From Paracoccaceae bacterium (GTDB lineage: Bacteria > Pseudomonadota > Alphaproteobacteria > Rhodobacterales > Rhodobacteraceae): a DNA stretch of 44,034 nucleotides. How positions within the stretch are numbered: the first letter of the stretch is position 1; every line of letters begins with the position of its first letter. The stretch lies in NCBI GenBank assembly GCA_019429405.1, contig JAHYIZ010000001.1, positions 1 through 44,034 of the forward strand, given 5' to 3'. The position numbers and the translations under genes are program-made. Shown in pieces: positions 43,080 through 44,034 of the stretch. The notes under the pieces were generated by a model that saw only the letters and a program-made list of their open reading frames with translations, was not told where the DNA came from and ran no database searches.

Positions 43080-44034
43080 TCAGGCGGTGCGTGCCACGAC
43101 GTAATCGGCCAGATCGCCCAGCATCTCGCGCAAAGGGTTTGCGGGCAGCGCTGCCAGCGCTTCGCGCGCGTGCCCGGCCCAACGCAGCGCTTTGGCGCGC
43201 GTCGCCTCCAGCGTGCCGTGTCGCGCCATCAGCGCCATCGCATGCGCAAGATCGCCCTCGCGCTGATCACCCTTTTCGATCACCCGGCCCCAGAAAGCGC
43301 GCTCCTCTGCGTCGGCCCGCGCTATGGCCAAAATGACCGGCAACGTCAGCTTGCGTTCACGGAAATCGTCGCCGGTGTTCTTGCCGATCACACCCGCCTC
43401 ACCCGCATAATCGAGGTAGTCGTCGACCATCTGGAACGCCACGCCCAAGGCATCGCCAAAGGTAAAAAGCGCGCGCACCTGCGATTCGGGCGCACCGGCG
43501 ATGACCCCGCCCACCTCGGTTGCCGCCGAAAACAGCGCCGCCGTCTTGCCGCGGATCACTTGCAGATAGACCGCCTCGCTGGTGCGCAGATCTTGTGCGG
43601 CGGTCAGTTGCAGCACCTCGCCCTCGGCGATCACCGCCGAGGCGTTGGCGAGGATATCAAGCACGCGCATGTTCCCTGTCTCGGTCATCAGCTGGAACGA
43701 GCGGGCAAAGAGGTAATCGCCGACCAGCACGCTCGACTTGTTGTCCCAAAGCAGGTTCGCCGTGGGCCGCCCGCGCCGCCGCGCACTTTCGTCAACCACA
43801 TCGTCATGCAAGAGCGTGGCGGTGTGGATGAATTCGACCGTGGCGGCCAGATGCACATGGTAGGGGCCGCCGTAACCGCAAAGCCGTGCTGCGGCGAGGG
43901 TCAGCATGGGGCGCAGCCGCTTGCCGCCCGCCTCGACCAGATGCGCGGTCACCTCGGGAATGCGCGGCGCATGCTCGCTGGCCATGCGGGTGCGGATGAG
44001 GGTGTTGACCGCCGCCATATCATCGGCAAGGGCC
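43080..44034 (-). CDS. Polyprenyl (octaprenyl/decaprenyl) diphosphate synthase, partial
   Basis: A trans-isoprenyl diphosphate synthase that elongates farnesyl diphosphate with isopentenyl diphosphate to make the ubiquinone side chain. At least 312 residues are visible. The two Asp-rich motifs are LLHDDVVDE (counted from the internal ATG at 44018, D72, D73, D76) and QMVDDYLDY (D199, D200, D203). GGKRLRP and VGDYLFARSFQLM are also family signatures. The frame continues upstream of that ATG to the window edge as ...ALADD, so the true start lies outside and 44018 is not the start. IspB-like chain length (C40-C50) is inferred from family. Confidence 0.94.
   Translation of the reverse strand, partial: ALADDMAAVNTLIRTRMASEHAPRIPEVTAHLVEAGGKRLRPMLTLAAARLCGYGGPYHVHLAATVEFIHTATLLHDDVVDESARRRGRPTANLLWDNKSSVLVGDYLFARSFQLMTETGNMRVLDILANASAVIAEGEVLQLTAAQDLRTSEAVYLQVIRGKTAALFSAATEVGGVIAGAPESQVRALFTFGDALGVAFQMVDDYLDYAGEAGVIGKNTGDDFRERKLTLPVILAIARADAEERAFWGRVIEKGDQREGDLAHAMALMARHGTLEATRAKALRWAGHAREALAALPANPLREMLGDLADYVVARTA

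Noticed and set aside
44016-44018. ATG at 44018 as start of the polyprenyl synthase
   Set aside because: The frame stays open to the window edge with family-like residues (ALADD), so the start is outside.

Overview
The window is high-GC DNA from an alphaproteobacterium, most likely Rhodobacterales (Rhodobacteraceae). The signs are an aa3-type cytochrome oxidase subunit IV micro-gene, TRAP transporters, FNR-type regulation with a C-X2-C-X7-C cluster protein, a DmdC-like acyl-CoA dehydrogenase, an electron-transfer flavoprotein:ubiquinone oxidoreductase, and dense ATGA-coupled operons. No rRNA, tRNA, insertion sequence, prophage or CRISPR array was seen. The assignment rests on gene content only.

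Layout. 1-7000: the 3' end of an elongation factor Tu gene with a clear terminator, then housekeeping genes: a GNAT acetyltransferase, an AzlC/AzlD branched-chain amino acid exporter, a lipoprotein, a 44-residue oxidase subunit IV, a metallo-beta-lactamase hydrolase coupled to an acyl-CoA dehydrogenase, and a Sua5-type threonylcarbamoyl-AMP synthase. 7045-15111: a secretion and surface locus with a type I secretion ABC ATPase and membrane-fusion protein, GDP-mannose synthesis genes (manC, manB), and a convergent gene for a seven-repeat FG-GAP propeller protein with an RTX tail, a plausible substrate of that exporter. 15258-19462: a glucose/mannose-type ABC sugar importer on the minus strand.

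19620-28828: an apparent low-oxygen island. Five near-perfect FNR-type palindromes lie within 3.8 kb. They surround a host-attachment-family protein, a phosphoribosyltransferase, a DUF2267 protein and two divergent Crp/Fnr regulators (one with cluster cysteines, one without). They also precede a tightly overlapping operon of acetyl-CoA-synthetase-like ligase, fused 2-oxoacid dehydrogenase E1 alpha-beta, lipoyl E2 and a stand-alone acyl carrier protein. No E3 is present.

28928-35940: a compact catabolic operon with a TetR regulator behind an AT-rich inverted repeat, a TRAP transporter, a cyclase-family metal hydrolase, a beta-keto acid cleavage enzyme (BKACE/DUF849), an OsmC-like protein and an SMP-30/gluconolactonase-like protein. 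Together they look like uptake and stepwise degradation of one unidentified organic acid or lactone. 36027-44034: greA with an unknown membrane protein, a PAP2/AUR1-like phosphatase, ETF:ubiquinone oxidoreductase (which could take electrons from the acyl-CoA dehydrogenase), a periplasmic TPR protein overlapping ispE, and a polyprenyl diphosphate synthase running off the right edge. The last two belong to the isoprenoid/quinone pathway.
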